Assembly (NCBI RefSeq): GCF_031010175.1
Contig: NZ_JAUAMB010000041.1
Span: 1 to 41,854 of the forward strand
DNA from: Halomonas sp. SpR1
Lineage (GTDB): Bacteria; Pseudomonadota; Gammaproteobacteria; Pseudomonadales; Halomonadaceae
Reading direction: 5' to 3'
Length of the DNA: 41,854 nucleotides
Shown here: piece after piece, positions 24,261-33,022 of the stretch
Layout: each line of letters opens with the position of its first letter
Position numbering within the stretch: the first letter of the stretch is position 1
Notes under the pieces: generated by a model
The model's database searches: none
What the model was told of the DNA's origin: nothing
What the model saw: only the letters and a program-made list of their open reading frames with translations
Made by a program: the position numbers and the translations under genes

Positions 24261-25409
24261 ATGCGTCTACTTCACACCGCCGATTGGCACCTGGGGCGGC
24301 TGTTCCACAACCTTTCGTTGCTGGATGATCAGCGCCATGTGCTCGATCAACTCATTGAGATCATCGACCGGGAGAATGTCGATGCGGTGCTGATTGCGGG
24401 CGATATCTACGACCGCTCGGTGCCACCCGCGGCGGCGGTAACGCTGCTGGATGACGTGCTCCACGCGCTCTGCGAGGAGCGCAAGCTGCCGGTAATCATG
24501 ATCTCAGGCAACCACGACGGGGCCGAACGGTTACGCTTCGGTGCCCGCCACCTGCGCCAGGCCGGGCTGCATATTCTTTCTGATCTCGCCGATTTCGCTA
24601 CCCCCGTCACGCTAACGATTAAGGGCGTTGAGGTGGATGTGTTCGGCATTCCTTACGCCGACCCCGAACATGTGCGCAGCCAGTTTGATGTCAATACGCG
24701 CGATTTTGACGCCGCTCACCGCTATCTGGTTGAGTGCATTAGCGAGCAGCGCCACCCTACACGCCCCTGTGTGTTGATGAGCCACTGCTTTGTGGATGGT
24801 GGCAGTGCTTCTGATTCCGAGCGCCCGCTGACCCTGGGCGGTGCCGAAAGCGTCGCTTGGAAGCCGATGCAAGGCTTTGATTACGTGGCGCTTGGCCATC
24901 TCCACGGCCCGCAATATCGCGGCGGTGAGCATATCCGCTACAGCGGCTCGCTGCTCAAATACAGCTTTTCCGAAGCCAGCCAGCGCAAAGGCGTCACGCT
25001 GGTGGATATCGACGCGTCCGGCGTCAGCCGGATCGAACAGATCCCGCTGATACCCCACCGTGAAGTGCGCGTACTGGAGGGCGAGATTGATGCCTTGATC
25101 GCCCAGGGGCGAACAGACCCGCACGCGGATGACTACCTGCTGGTGCGGCTTACCGATCGCCACGCGATACTCGACCCCATGGGCAAGCTGCGCGAGGTGT
25201 ATCCCAACGTCCTGCATTTGGAAAAGCCCGGTATGCTGGACGCCCGCGGCAGTCAGCAGCTTGATCGTGAGCGGCTGAAATTCAGCACCCTGGATATGTT
25301 CAGCGACTTCTTCGCCCAGACCAGCGGCGAGCCCATGACCGACCAACAAACCGAGGCGATAAGCAGACTGATAGGCGAGCTTAGCCGTGATGAAGAGGCT
25401 CAGGGATGA
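24261..25409 (+). CDS. sbcD: SbcCD nuclease subunit SbcD
   Basis: Metallophosphoesterase subunit (Mre11 homologue), 382 residues, of the SbcCD complex, which cuts DNA hairpins and opens protein-blocked ends. Metal-binding motifs are clear: ADWHLG (D8, H10), GDIYDR (47-52), GNHD (83-86), MSHCFVDGG and GHLHGPQ further on. Mn2+ is the usual cofactor. The stop overlaps the sbcC start by four bases (ATGA), giving coupled synthesis. It lies 90 bp downstream of nadE. Confidence 0.96.
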   Translation: MRLLHTADWHLGRLFHNLSLLDDQRHVLDQLIEIIDRENVDAVLIAGDIYDRSVPPAAAVTLLDDVLHALCEERKLPVIMISGNHDGAERLRFGARHLRQAGLHILSDLADFATPVTLTIKGVEVDVFGIPYADPEHVRSQFDVNTRDFDAAHRYLVECISEQRHPTRPCVLMSHCFVDGGSASDSERPLTLGGAESVAWKPMQGFDYVALGHLHGPQYRGGEHIRYSGSLLKYSFSEASQRKGVTLVDIDASGVSRIEQIPLIPHREVRVLEGEIDALIAQGRTDPHADDYLLVRLTDRHAILDPMGKLREVYPNVLHLEKPGMLDARGSQQLDRERLKFSTLDMFSDFFAQTSGEPMTDQQTEAISRLIGELSRDEEAQG

Positions 25410-28400
25410 CACCGCTAACCCTTACCATGCAGGCATTTGGGCCCTTTGCGGGTAGTGAGACCATCGACTTCACCGCGTTGGGCAGAAGCCCACTGTTTCT
25501 CATTAATGGCCCCACCGGCGCCGGCAAAAGCTCGATTCTTGATGCGCTCTGTTTTGCGCTTTACGGCCAGACCACCGGCAATGAGCGCGACCCTGTACAG
25601 ATGCGCTGTGACCAGGCTGATGCCACGCTGCTGACCGAAGTAACGCTGGATTTTCGCCTGCGTGGAGTCGATTACCGGGTTCGGCGCGTGCCCCAGCAGG
25701 AGCGCCCCAAAGCGCGCGGCGAAGGCACCACCACCCATAACGCTGAAGCTCAGCTGTGGCGCTTGAGCGCGGAGGGTGAGCAGGAAACCTGCCTGGTCGC
25801 GCGCAAGGTCAACGATGCCACTACGGAGCTGCAAACCCTGATCGGCCTGGATGCTAACCAATTCCGTCAGGTCATGGTGCTGCCCCAGGGCAAATTCCGC
25901 GAACTGCTGTTGGCAGGCTCCAAAGAGCGTGAGGTGATTCTCTCCCAGTTGTTCCAAACGCAAATTTTTCAGCGTATTGAAGAGCGTTTGCGTACCCAGG
26001 CCAATCAAATCGAACGGGCGGTGAATGACCATCGCCAGCATATTAGCGGCATTCTCGCCGGTGGCGAGCTGGAAAGCGAAGCCGCATTAGCGCAAGAGCA
26101 AGAGGCGCTGACACCCCAGGTTGAACAGGCACGGCAACGCTTTGAGGCCGCCCAGCAGCAGCGTCGTAGCGCCGAACGGCAGCGCGACGAAGCCCAGGCG
26201 CTGCAGCGCCAATTTGAGGCCCGGGAGTCGCTAGCGGCGGATAAAGCCCGCCATCTTGAGCAACACGCTGAAATAGAAAGCAGTAAGGAGCGTTTAGCGC
26301 AAAGCACCCACGCCCAGGCGCTGCGCCCCCAGAGGGCTGCCCTAGACCAAGCGCAGCAGGCGTTGACCTCCGCCCAAGCCGAGCAGCGCCAGGCGCAAGC
26401 TGCGTTAGCCACCCAGCGCACTAACGTCGAACAGGCGCAGCAGGCGTTGGAAACCGCACGTCAACGTCAGGCAGAACACCCCGCGCTACGCGAGCGGCAC
26501 CACCAAGTGGGTGAATTTATCCAGAAGGGCCAGCAGCTCAGTGAGTTGCAGATGCATTTTCAAACGGCGCAGGCCGTCTGGCAACAAATGGATGGGGCGC
26601 TCAAGCGTGATGAAAAGCAGCTAGACAGCATTCGCCAGCAGGGTGAAGCCACAAGCGTTAATCTGGAGCGTTTACAGACAGAGTTTCAGCAACTGGCCAG
26701 CGCCCCCGCTGAACTAAGCCGTCATAACCACCTGTTGGCCCAACGCCAAGAGTTGGATGAGCTCAGCCGGCAGGGGCAGGAGTTAACCGCTCAACAACAG
26801 CAGGCAAAGGAGGCACTCAACCATCAGCAAAGCGAAACCGAACGCGCTGAGCGCCATGCCACTGAGCAGGAGATGCGCTGGCACCAAGGGCAGGCCGCGC
26901 TATTAGCGCTGACTCTGGAGCAGGATGCGCCTTGTCCGGTGTGCGGCAGCCTGGAGCATCCAGCCCCAGCGGTTAACAGCGCCGAGTTGGTCACCCAGGC
27001 GCAGGTTGAAGAAGCCAGAGCGGCCCAAGAGCAGGCACGCCAGGCACGCCAGAGCGCCGAACGCCACCACCATCAGCTAACCCAGCAGATTAACTACAAC
27101 AGAGAGCAAGCCCAGCGGTTGACCCAACAGTTGGGCGAGTGGGCTAACCAGCCGCTGATAACGCTGCAAAAAGCCTGTGAAGGCTTACACCACCAAGTGC
27201 AGCGCCAGGAAAAGGTTGAGGGTGAGATTAGCCAGCAGACCGCTGCCCGGGATGCGCTGCGCCGGGAGTGGGGCACTCTGGATAAACAGCTTAAAGCCCA
27301 GGAACCCGAAGTTGAAAGGGCTAAAGAGAACGCTTTGCGCCTAGAGAGTCAGCGTGATCAACTGACTCAGTCGCTACCGGTAGATGCCCGCGACCCAGCG
27401 GCGATGCGCCAAACCCTGGCTGAGCTGGAGCAGCAAATCGTCCAGCTCGAAAAAGCCTGGGAGAGCGCTCAGCAGGCCCTTTCGACCAGCCAAACCCAAC
27501 TGGCGCGGGCGGAAGAGCAGTTACGTGGTGCTAGCGAACGCGTCGAGCGTCACCAACAGGAGCAAGAGCAGGCGCAAACCGAGTGGCAAGCAGCGCTGCA
27601 GGCCAGCCCCTTCGAAGATGACGCGGCGTTTCAGGCGTCGCAGTTGGACGACCCCCAGCAGCAAGAGCTGACGCGTCAAGTCGAAACGTATCAACAGCGC
27701 CTGGCTGAACTGGAGGGCGCGCTGCAGAATTACCAAACCCAACTGGCGGGTAAAACGCCGCCAGATCTCGCTGCGTTGACCCGGCTAACCGAGGCTGCCC
27801 AAGCGGAAGAGAACACCCAGCTAGAGGCGTGGCGAACGCTTGACGGCAGGCTAACCATGCTCAAAGGCATTCACCAAAAACTTGCTGCGGCCCATGCTGC
27901 CCAGGCCGAACTGGAAGCCCAGTACCAGCTATGGGGCACGCTCAGCGAAGTGGCCAATGGCCGCACTGGGCACCGTATTAGCCTGCAACGCTTTGTGTTG
28001 GGCGTACTGCTGGATGATGTGCTGATTCAAGCCTCCGAGCGTTTGGTGCGCATGAGCCGCGGACGCTATCAGTTGGTGCGCCGGGAAGATCCCTCAAAAG
28101 GCAATAAAGCGTCAGGCCTGGAGCTTGATGTAGCCGATACCTATACAGGCAAAAACCGCTCGGTAGCGACGCTCTCCGGCGGGGAGTCGTTTATGGCAGC
28201 GCTCTCGCTGGCCCTGGGGCTGTCGGATGTGGTGCAGGCGTATGCTGGCGGCATTCAACTGGATACGCTATTTATCGATGAGGGCTTTGGTAGTCTGGAT
28301 CAAGATGCCTTGGATCAAGCCATCGCCATGCTCAGCGAGTTGCAAATGGGCGGCCGCATGATCGGGGTGATCTCCCACGTCAGCGAACTCAAAGAGCAAA

Positions 28401-28471
28401 TGCCAGTCCGTATAGAGGTGCGTGCCAGCCGCCACGGTAGCTCGGTGGAGGTAAAGGGCGCACTTTTGTAA
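25406..28471 (+). CDS. sbcC: SbcCD nuclease ATPase subunit SbcC
   Basis: SMC/Rad50-like ATPase of 1021 residues that drives the nuclease SbcD. Walker A is GPTGAGKS at 35-42; a Q-loop region VLPQGKFRELLLAGSKERE follows; two long Gln/Glu/Ala-rich coiled coils flank the zinc hook CPVC at 510-513, followed by GSLEHP. The C-terminal lobe has the signature LSGGESF near 922 and Walker B LFIDEGFGSLD near 955. All catalytic elements are intact. The coding sequence is repetitive in the coiled coils but not broken. Overlaps sbcD by four bases. Confidence 0.96.
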   Translation: MTPLTLTMQAFGPFAGSETIDFTALGRSPLFLINGPTGAGKSSILDALCFALYGQTTGNERDPVQMRCDQADATLLTEVTLDFRLRGVDYRVRRVPQQERPKARGEGTTTHNAEAQLWRLSAEGEQETCLVARKVNDATTELQTLIGLDANQFRQVMVLPQGKFRELLLAGSKEREVILSQLFQTQIFQRIEERLRTQANQIERAVNDHRQHISGILAGGELESEAALAQEQEALTPQVEQARQRFEAAQQQRRSAERQRDEAQALQRQFEARESLAADKARHLEQHAEIESSKERLAQSTHAQALRPQRAALDQAQQALTSAQAEQRQAQAALATQRTNVEQAQQALETARQRQAEHPALRERHHQVGEFIQKGQQLSELQMHFQTAQAVWQQMDGALKRDEKQLDSIRQQGEATSVNLERLQTEFQQLASAPAELSRHNHLLAQRQELDELSRQGQELTAQQQQAKEALNHQQSETERAERHATEQEMRWHQGQAALLALTLEQDAPCPVCGSLEHPAPAVNSAELVTQAQVEEARAAQEQARQARQSAERHHHQLTQQINYNREQAQRLTQQLGEWANQPLITLQKACEGLHHQVQRQEKVEGEISQQTAARDALRREWGTLDKQLKAQEPEVERAKENALRLESQRDQLTQSLPVDARDPAAMRQTLAELEQQIVQLEKAWESAQQALSTSQTQLARAEEQLRGASERVERHQQEQEQAQTEWQAALQASPFEDDAAFQASQLDDPQQQELTRQVETYQQRLAELEGALQNYQTQLAGKTPPDLAALTRLTEAAQAEENTQLEAWRTLDGRLTMLKGIHQKLAAAHAAQAELEAQYQLWGTLSEVANGRTGHRISLQRFVLGVLLDDVLIQASERLVRMSRGRYQLVRREDPSKGNKASGLELDVADTYTGKNRSVATLSGGESFMAALSLALGLSDVVQAYAGGIQLDTLFIDEGFGSLDQDALDQAIAMLSELQMGGRMIGVISHVSELKEQMPVRIEVRASRHGSSVEVKGALL

Positions 28472-28499
28472 GGACTGGCGTGGCGCTAGTTCATGCTGC

Positions 28500-28520
28500 G
28501 TTCATATAGAATGTTTTATA
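28500..28520. promoter_or_regulatory. Degenerate copy of the 8127-8158 palindrome
   Basis: From 28501, TTCATATAGAATGTTTTATA agrees with positions 8131-8150 of the large palindrome at 17 of 20 bases. It lies 57 bp before the DUF533 gene. It may be a second site of the same XRE regulator, or an AT-rich promoter whose likeness is chance; the right half is weaker. Confidence 0.35.
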
Positions 28521-28576
28521 AGCTAAGTTGTCTGGCAAACGGGCCCTAAAGATATTATCTACCTAGGAGTACAAGG

Positions 28577-29317
28577 ATGAACGCAAGCAAGATTTTACAG
28601 CAGTTGATGCAGCAAGCTGGCGGTAGCCAGAAGGGCGGTAGCAGCAGCGGGGTCGATGTTAAAGGTATGCTGAGCGGGCTTTCAAAGCAGTTGGGCGGTG
28701 GCAGCAGTCAAGGTGGCGGCTCCTCCAGCGGTTTTGATATGAAAAGCCTGCTTGGCGGCGGCGCCATGGGCATGTTGGTCGGCTCCAAGCGCGGCCGCAG
28801 CATGGGGGGTAAAGCGCTGAAGTATGGTGCCATTGCTGGGGTAGGCGTGCTGGCGTGGAAAGCGTGGCAGAGCTCCCAGGCGGCAAAAAATGGCAATACT
28901 CAACAGAGTGCTACCCAAAACGCATCGGAAGGCGAGCGGGTAGAAGTACTTAGCGGCGAGTATCAGGAGCGGAGAAGCCTTGAGCTACTCCAGGCGATGA
29001 TTATGGCCGCCCGGGCCGATGGCCATATTGATGAACAGGAGCAGGCGCTGATTACCGAACAGATCGACGCTTTAGGGGCTGACCAGGAGATGCATAACTG
29101 GGTGGAGCAGCAGCTAAAAGCGCCGCTGGACGCCCAGGCGCTGGCTCGTGAAGCGGACTCCCCCCAGGCGGCCCGCGAAATGTACCTGATCAGCGTTGCC
29201 GTGACCGACGAGCAGAACCCCATGGAGCGCGCCTGGCTAGATCAATTGGGCAGTGCCCTCAATTTACCCAAAGAGATGACCGCGGAACTTGAGCGCCAAG
29301 CGCAGCAGGCTGGTTAA
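28577..29317 (+). CDS. DUF533 / TerB-like protein (YebE type)
   Basis: A 246-residue protein of the DUF533 family, like E. coli YebE. The first 90 residues are Gly/Ser-rich (GGSQKGGSSSGVDVK, GGGSSQGGGSS), followed by a hydrophobic stretch near 83-97 (ALKYGAIAGVGVLAWKAW) and a TerB-like all-helical domain over 125-240 (LLQAMIMAARADGHIDEQEQALI). Function is unknown; family members are often envelope-stress induced. AGGAG precedes the start. The stop overlaps the pgpA ATG by one base (TAATG), so the two are translated together. It may also be part of the transcript with sbcDC, from which it is 105 bp away. Confidence 0.85.
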   Translation: MNASKILQQLMQQAGGSQKGGSSSGVDVKGMLSGLSKQLGGGSSQGGGSSSGFDMKSLLGGGAMGMLVGSKRGRSMGGKALKYGAIAGVGVLAWKAWQSSQAAKNGNTQQSATQNASEGERVEVLSGEYQERRSLELLQAMIMAARADGHIDEQEQALITEQIDALGADQEMHNWVEQQLKAPLDAQALAREADSPQAAREMYLISVAVTDEQNPMERAWLDQLGSALNLPKEMTAELERQAQQAG

Positions 29318-29796
29318 TGCTGGAAACGGTTAATTTCTGGGTAGCGATTGGATTTGGTTTAGGGCTTGCGCCCATTGCGCCAGGCACGTTTGGTTCATTA
29401 TTGGGCATACCGCTGGCGTGGTGGTTATTTGGACGCCCGCTTGGGCAGCAGGGCGCTATCATAGCGGCTCTAATAGCGCTCGCTGTTCCCGTGTGCCACT
29501 TCGCCTCGCAACAGTTTGCGGTTGTAGACCATGGCAGCATCGTCGCCGATGAGTATGTGGCGTTCCCGCTGGCGGTTATCGGGCTGCAAGCAGCACGCAA
29601 TCCGCTGGTAATGGCATTAGCGTTTGGTGTTTACCGATTTTTCGATGGATTGAAGCCGCCGCCGATTCATCTGGCAGAGTATGTTCATGGCGGTTTTGGC
29701 ATCGTGTTAGACGATGTGATTGCTGCGCTGGCGACCTGGCTGGTGATGGCGCTCGTGTTAAAACTTTGGCGGCACTGGGCGTCTCATCGCGCTTAA
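29317..29796 (+). CDS. pgpA: Phosphatidylglycerophosphatase A
   Basis: Inner-membrane lipid phosphatase of 159 residues that converts phosphatidylglycerophosphate to phosphatidylglycerol. Family motifs are complete: the N-terminal GFGLGLAPIAPGTFGSLLG, the acidic VVDHGSIVADEYVAF, and the FFDGLKPPPI and GGFGIVLDDVIAA segments. The start overlaps the DUF533 stop. A stem-loop terminator follows. Usual length for the family (about 160-170). Confidence 0.92.
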   Translation: MLETVNFWVAIGFGLGLAPIAPGTFGSLLGIPLAWWLFGRPLGQQGAIIAALIALAVPVCHFASQQFAVVDHGSIVADEYVAFPLAVIGLQAARNPLVMALAFGVYRFFDGLKPPPIHLAEYVHGGFGIVLDDVIAALATWLVMALVLKLWRHWASHRA

Positions 29797-29828
29797 ACTC
29801 ATCGCACTTAAAAGAGTGGGAAGAAAAA

Positions 29829-29862
29829 AGCGCCGCTAACCTAATGTAAAGCTAGCGGCGCT
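29829..29862. terminator. Bidirectional terminator between pgpA and the aldehyde dehydrogenase
   Basis: Perfect 10-bp stem (AGCGCCGCTA at 29829-29838, its complement at 29853-29862, 14-nt loop). On the minus strand it is followed by a strong T-run; on the plus strand by CTATTTT. It can serve both converging genes. Confidence 0.88.
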
Positions 29863-29902
29863 CTATTTTGACGACTACTTACGGTTGTGAGTGATTAACG
29901 CA

Positions 29903-31285
29903 TTACTCTTGAACGACAATCACCGACTTGGCGTTGACGAACTCGTGCATGCCGAAGCCACCATGTTCGCGGCCGTAGCCGGAGTTTTTAACGCCGCCAA
30001 AGGGCATTTCCGGCGTAGCAACGCCAAAGCCATTGATAAACACCATGCCGGTGTCAAAGTACTTACTGGCAAGCTCGGTGGCGCGTTTCACATCTTTAGA
30101 GATGATGCCGCCACCCAGACCGTAACGGCTGTCGTTGGCAATGCGCATGGCGTCTTCGTCATCCTTGGCACGAATCAGCGCAGCGACGGGGCCAAACAGC
30201 TCATCGTCATAGGCGGGCTGACCGGGGGTAACGTTATCCAGCACGGTGACTGGGTAAAACGCGCCCTTACCGGATGGTTTTTCACCACCGCAGAGAATCT
30301 TAGCGCCTTTGCGCACACTCTCTTCAACCTGTTCATGAAGATCGTCGCGTAGATCAACGCGAGCCATCGGGCCCAAGTCGCTATCTTCTTGGGTCGGGTC
30401 ACCCGCTTTAAGCGACTGCATGCGTTCTACATAGCGCTTTTTAAACGTCTCGTAGTTCTTGTCAGTGACCACAAAACGCTTGGCCGCGACGCAGGTTTGC
30501 CCACCGTTGTAGACGCGCCCCTGTACGCAGGTGTCGATGGCCACATCCATATCGGCGTCATCGAGTACCAGATAAGCGTCGTTAGAACCCAGCTCAAGCA
30601 CGGTCTTTTTCAGGTTCTCAGCGGCTTTAGCGCCGACTTTACGGCCTGCGCCATCGCTACCTGTGAGCGTTACGCCACGTACCGCAGAATGAGCAATCAC
30701 CTCATCAGAAACATCGTGAGAGATCACCAGCGTACGGAAGACGTTTTCCGGAAGACCCGCTTCGCGGTAGATTTTTTCCAGCAGCAGACCGCTACCGGTC
30801 ACGTTTTCAGCGTGTTTTAGCAGCACGCCATTACCCGCCATAATATTGGCGATGGAGTAACGGATCACCTGATACGCCGGGAAATTCCAGGGCTGAATGC
30901 CGTAGATCACACCCATGGGTGAGTAGGTCACAAAGCCACGCTCGCCGTTGCCAGGTTGGCGCTCTTCGTCGGCTAGCTTTTTGGGGCCATGTTCTGCGGT
31001 GTAGTCACAGATGCCGGTACACAAGTCCACTTCCTGGCGGGCCTCAGAAGGCAGTTTGCCCATCTCTTTGACCATCAGGTCGGCAAGCTCGTCTTTATGC
31101 TTTTGCAGCGCTTGGCCAATGGCTTTGACCGTTTTGGCGCGGCTTTCCAGAGACTCCAGGCGCCAATCGAGAAACGCCTCGTAGCAGTCGTCTACTACCT
31201 GCTTGGCTTCTGCGCTGCTCATCAACGCGTAGGTTTCGAGGGTTTCACCATTGGTGGGGTTAATCGTCTTGATACTGTTGCTCAT
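29903..31285 (-). CDS. sad: Succinate-semialdehyde dehydrogenase, Sad/YneI type
   Basis: NAD(P)-dependent aldehyde dehydrogenase of 460 residues (E. coli Sad 462). The catalytic Cys265 lies in GGQTCVAAKR and the general base Glu231 in LELGSND; the coenzyme region is SPMGVIYGIQPWNFPAYQVIR. It would oxidise succinate semialdehyde, or a similar short aldehyde acid, to the acid. AGGAG precedes the ATG. It is divergent from the Fe-alcohol dehydrogenase across a 489-bp region, and its likely product of oxidation (succinate) suggests that the two may act in sequence on an omega-hydroxy acid, though this pairing is inference. I see no sigma-54 site on this strand. Confidence 0.85.
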   Translation of the reverse strand: MSNSIKTINPTNGETLETYALMSSAEAKQVVDDCYEAFLDWRLESLESRAKTVKAIGQALQKHKDELADLMVKEMGKLPSEARQEVDLCTGICDYTAEHGPKKLADEERQPGNGERGFVTYSPMGVIYGIQPWNFPAYQVIRYSIANIMAGNGVLLKHAENVTGSGLLLEKIYREAGLPENVFRTLVISHDVSDEVIAHSAVRGVTLTGSDGAGRKVGAKAAENLKKTVLELGSNDAYLVLDDADMDVAIDTCVQGRVYNGGQTCVAAKRFVVTDKNYETFKKRYVERMQSLKAGDPTQEDSDLGPMARVDLRDDLHEQVEESVRKGAKILCGGEKPSGKGAFYPVTVLDNVTPGQPAYDDELFGPVAALIRAKDDEDAMRIANDSRYGLGGGIISKDVKRATELASKYFDTGMVFINGFGVATPEMPFGGVKNSGYGREHGGFGMHEFVNAKSVIVVQE

Positions 31286-31676
31286 AAGATCTCCTATCTA
31301 TAGATCAACGTTAGGTCAAAGCGTCCATCTCCAGGGCGCCTAATCGACCGGTCTATTACTAGTGCATGGTCACTGTAGTACAAAAAGAACGACCATGCAT
31401 AACATTGCTGTTACCTATCCGGCAGCAGTAAGAGCGATCAGTTCCAAGTCTTGTTCATGGAGTTAATGTGAGCCTTTAACGCTCAGGCAGTTAGTAGTCG
31501 TGAACACGCGAGTTGTCCAGCGCCAAGCCAAATGGTTGAGCTGATATCCACTGATGTTGATGCATATTGTCATCAAGGCGGCTGATTTCGATGAATTTTT
31601 GCTTTCATTGCTCTTCCCTTTTTTTTGTTCAAGTTATTTCTTGTTTTTAATCAGTTGCTTATGGGTTTTTGGTGAT
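31286..31676. other. Intergenic regulatory region between sad and the Fe-ADH gene
   Basis: No gene is seen. Two inverted repeats are candidate activator sites: TGCATGGTC at 31363-31371 with GACCATGCA at 31391-31399 (perfect, 9 bp, 19-base spacer), and TTGATG at 31557-31562 with CATCAA at 31571-31576. A small palindrome GACCGGTC lies at 31346-31353. All are upstream of the sigma-54 site, as expected for enhancer binding. Confidence 0.5.
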
Positions 31677-31692
31677 TGGCATGACGTTTGCT
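31677..31692 (+). promoter_or_regulatory. Sigma-54 promoter of the Fe-ADH/permease genes
   Basis: TGGCATGACGTTTGCT fits the sigma-54 consensus TGGCACG-N4-TTGCW at all but one defined base, with GG at 31678-31679 and GC at 31690-31691 at the required spacing. Transcription would start about 31703, some 70 bp before the gene. The sigma-54 activator encoded downstream makes this a likely target. Confidence 0.85.
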
Positions 31693-31774
31693 AAGCAAGA
31701 GGTGTCCAGTGTTATCACTTGAGTGATGACGGCGCTGGTAAAACAACCAATAAAACGCTGATAGGAAACGGCAA

Positions 31775-32947
31775 ATGCAGTTAAGTAACCCTAATCAAGT
31801 GAGCAGCTTTAAAAGTGCCGGTAAGTTGATTACCGGCCATGGGGCTGCACAGCAGTTGCAGCCATACGTTCAATCGCTGGGAATGAAGTGCCCATTGCTT
31901 GTTACCGACAGCGGTGTGGTGGCTTCAGGCACGCTGGAGATCGTCACTGAACAGCTTATGGCGCTCAATGTGCCCTACGAGGTGTTTGATCAGGTAACGC
32001 CCGAGCCGGAAGTGGAAATTGTTGAACTCTGCACCCGGGCTTTTATTGCTGGCCAGCACGATAGCGTAATCGCCGTAGGCGGTGGCAGTGCGATGGATAT
32101 CGCTAAATGCGTAGCGGTATATGCGCAGTACGAGGGCCCGCTTGAAGAGTTATTTGGTGAGAATAAAGTTGCCCAACGCAAAATACCTTTAATAGCCATG
32201 CCCACCACGGCGGGCACAGGCTCTGAAGTGACTAATATTGCGATTTTGTCGGATAAAGCCCAGCAAATGAAGAAAGGTGTCGTAAGTGATTGCTTACTGC
32301 CTGATGTCGCTATTGTGGCGCCTGAGCTGACGTTGAGCTGCCCGCGTTCTGTCACGGCGGCTAGTGGGGTAGATGCGCTGGTGCACGCGGTGGAAGCCTA
32401 CCTTTCAAACTTTGCTACACCCATCACCGATGCATTGGCAGTAAAGGCCATGAATCTGATTGTGCATGCGCTGCCAAAGGCGTTTGCCAACCCAAACCAT
32501 TTGCAAGCCCGCGAGGATATGGCCACCGGTAGTCTGCTGGCGGGGCTGGCATTTGGTAATGCTGGTGTAGGGGCGGTGCATGCGTTGGCGTACCCGCTAG
32601 GTGGGCGTTACCAATTGGCTCATGGGGTGACCAATGCGCTCTTGCTGCCCTTCGTTATGGAGTGGAACAAGCTGGCGTGCGTGGAGCGCTTTCGCGGCAT
32701 TGCGGTGGCCTTTGACGAACCCGTCGTTGAACTTTCTGATGATGCAGTAGCAGATGCCGTCATTAAGCGCATGCATAAACTATGCGCCGATGTGGCCATC
32801 CCTTCCGGCTTGCGTTCGTTTGATATACCTGAATCTGCCATTCCTGAACTGGCCGCCGAGGCGATTAACGTTGAACGCCTGCTGCGCAATAACCCGCGTG
32901 TGTTAACCCAGGCGGATATTGAAGCGATTTATCGTGCTGCTTATTAA
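31775..32947 (+). CDS. Iron-containing (group III) alcohol dehydrogenase
   Basis: NAD(P)-dependent dehydrogenase of 390 residues. GGGSAMD near 102 marks the coenzyme site, and the metal ligands are Asp200 and His204 (DALVHAVEAY), His269 (GAVHALAYPLGG) and His283 (LAHGVTNA), all conserved. The family includes 4-hydroxybutyrate, 1,3-propanediol and lactaldehyde dehydrogenases and the DddB proteins of DMSP catabolism. The substrate cannot be read from the sequence. AGGAAA precedes the ATG, and a sigma-54 promoter lies 83 bp upstream. The permease gene starts 75 bp downstream, and the activator gene follows, which suggests inducible use of an imported alcohol or hydroxy acid. Confidence 0.9.
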   Translation: MQLSNPNQVSSFKSAGKLITGHGAAQQLQPYVQSLGMKCPLLVTDSGVVASGTLEIVTEQLMALNVPYEVFDQVTPEPEVEIVELCTRAFIAGQHDSVIAVGGGSAMDIAKCVAVYAQYEGPLEELFGENKVAQRKIPLIAMPTTAGTGSEVTNIAILSDKAQQMKKGVVSDCLLPDVAIVAPELTLSCPRSVTAASGVDALVHAVEAYLSNFATPITDALAVKAMNLIVHALPKAFANPNHLQAREDMATGSLLAGLAFGNAGVGAVHALAYPLGGRYQLAHGVTNALLLPFVMEWNKLACVERFRGIAVAFDEPVVELSDDAVADAVIKRMHKLCADVAIPSGLRSFDIPESAIPELAAEAINVERLLRNNPRVLTQADIEAIYRAAY

Positions 32948-33022
32948 AGTCTAATAAAGACAATCGCTTATATAAGCACACCTATTAAAAACACTAACAA
33001 CTTTAAAACAGGAGTCCATGCC

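Noticed and set aside
24612..25412. 266-residue open frame antisense to sbcD
   Set aside because: It mirrors the sbcD coding frame, which carries all nuclease motifs; no family is recognisable in the antisense product.
31775..32947. Fe-ADH as a certain 4-hydroxybutyrate dehydrogenase
   Set aside because: Metal and coenzyme residues fit all group III enzymes; substrate specificity cannot be read by eye, so it is left as a hypothesis.
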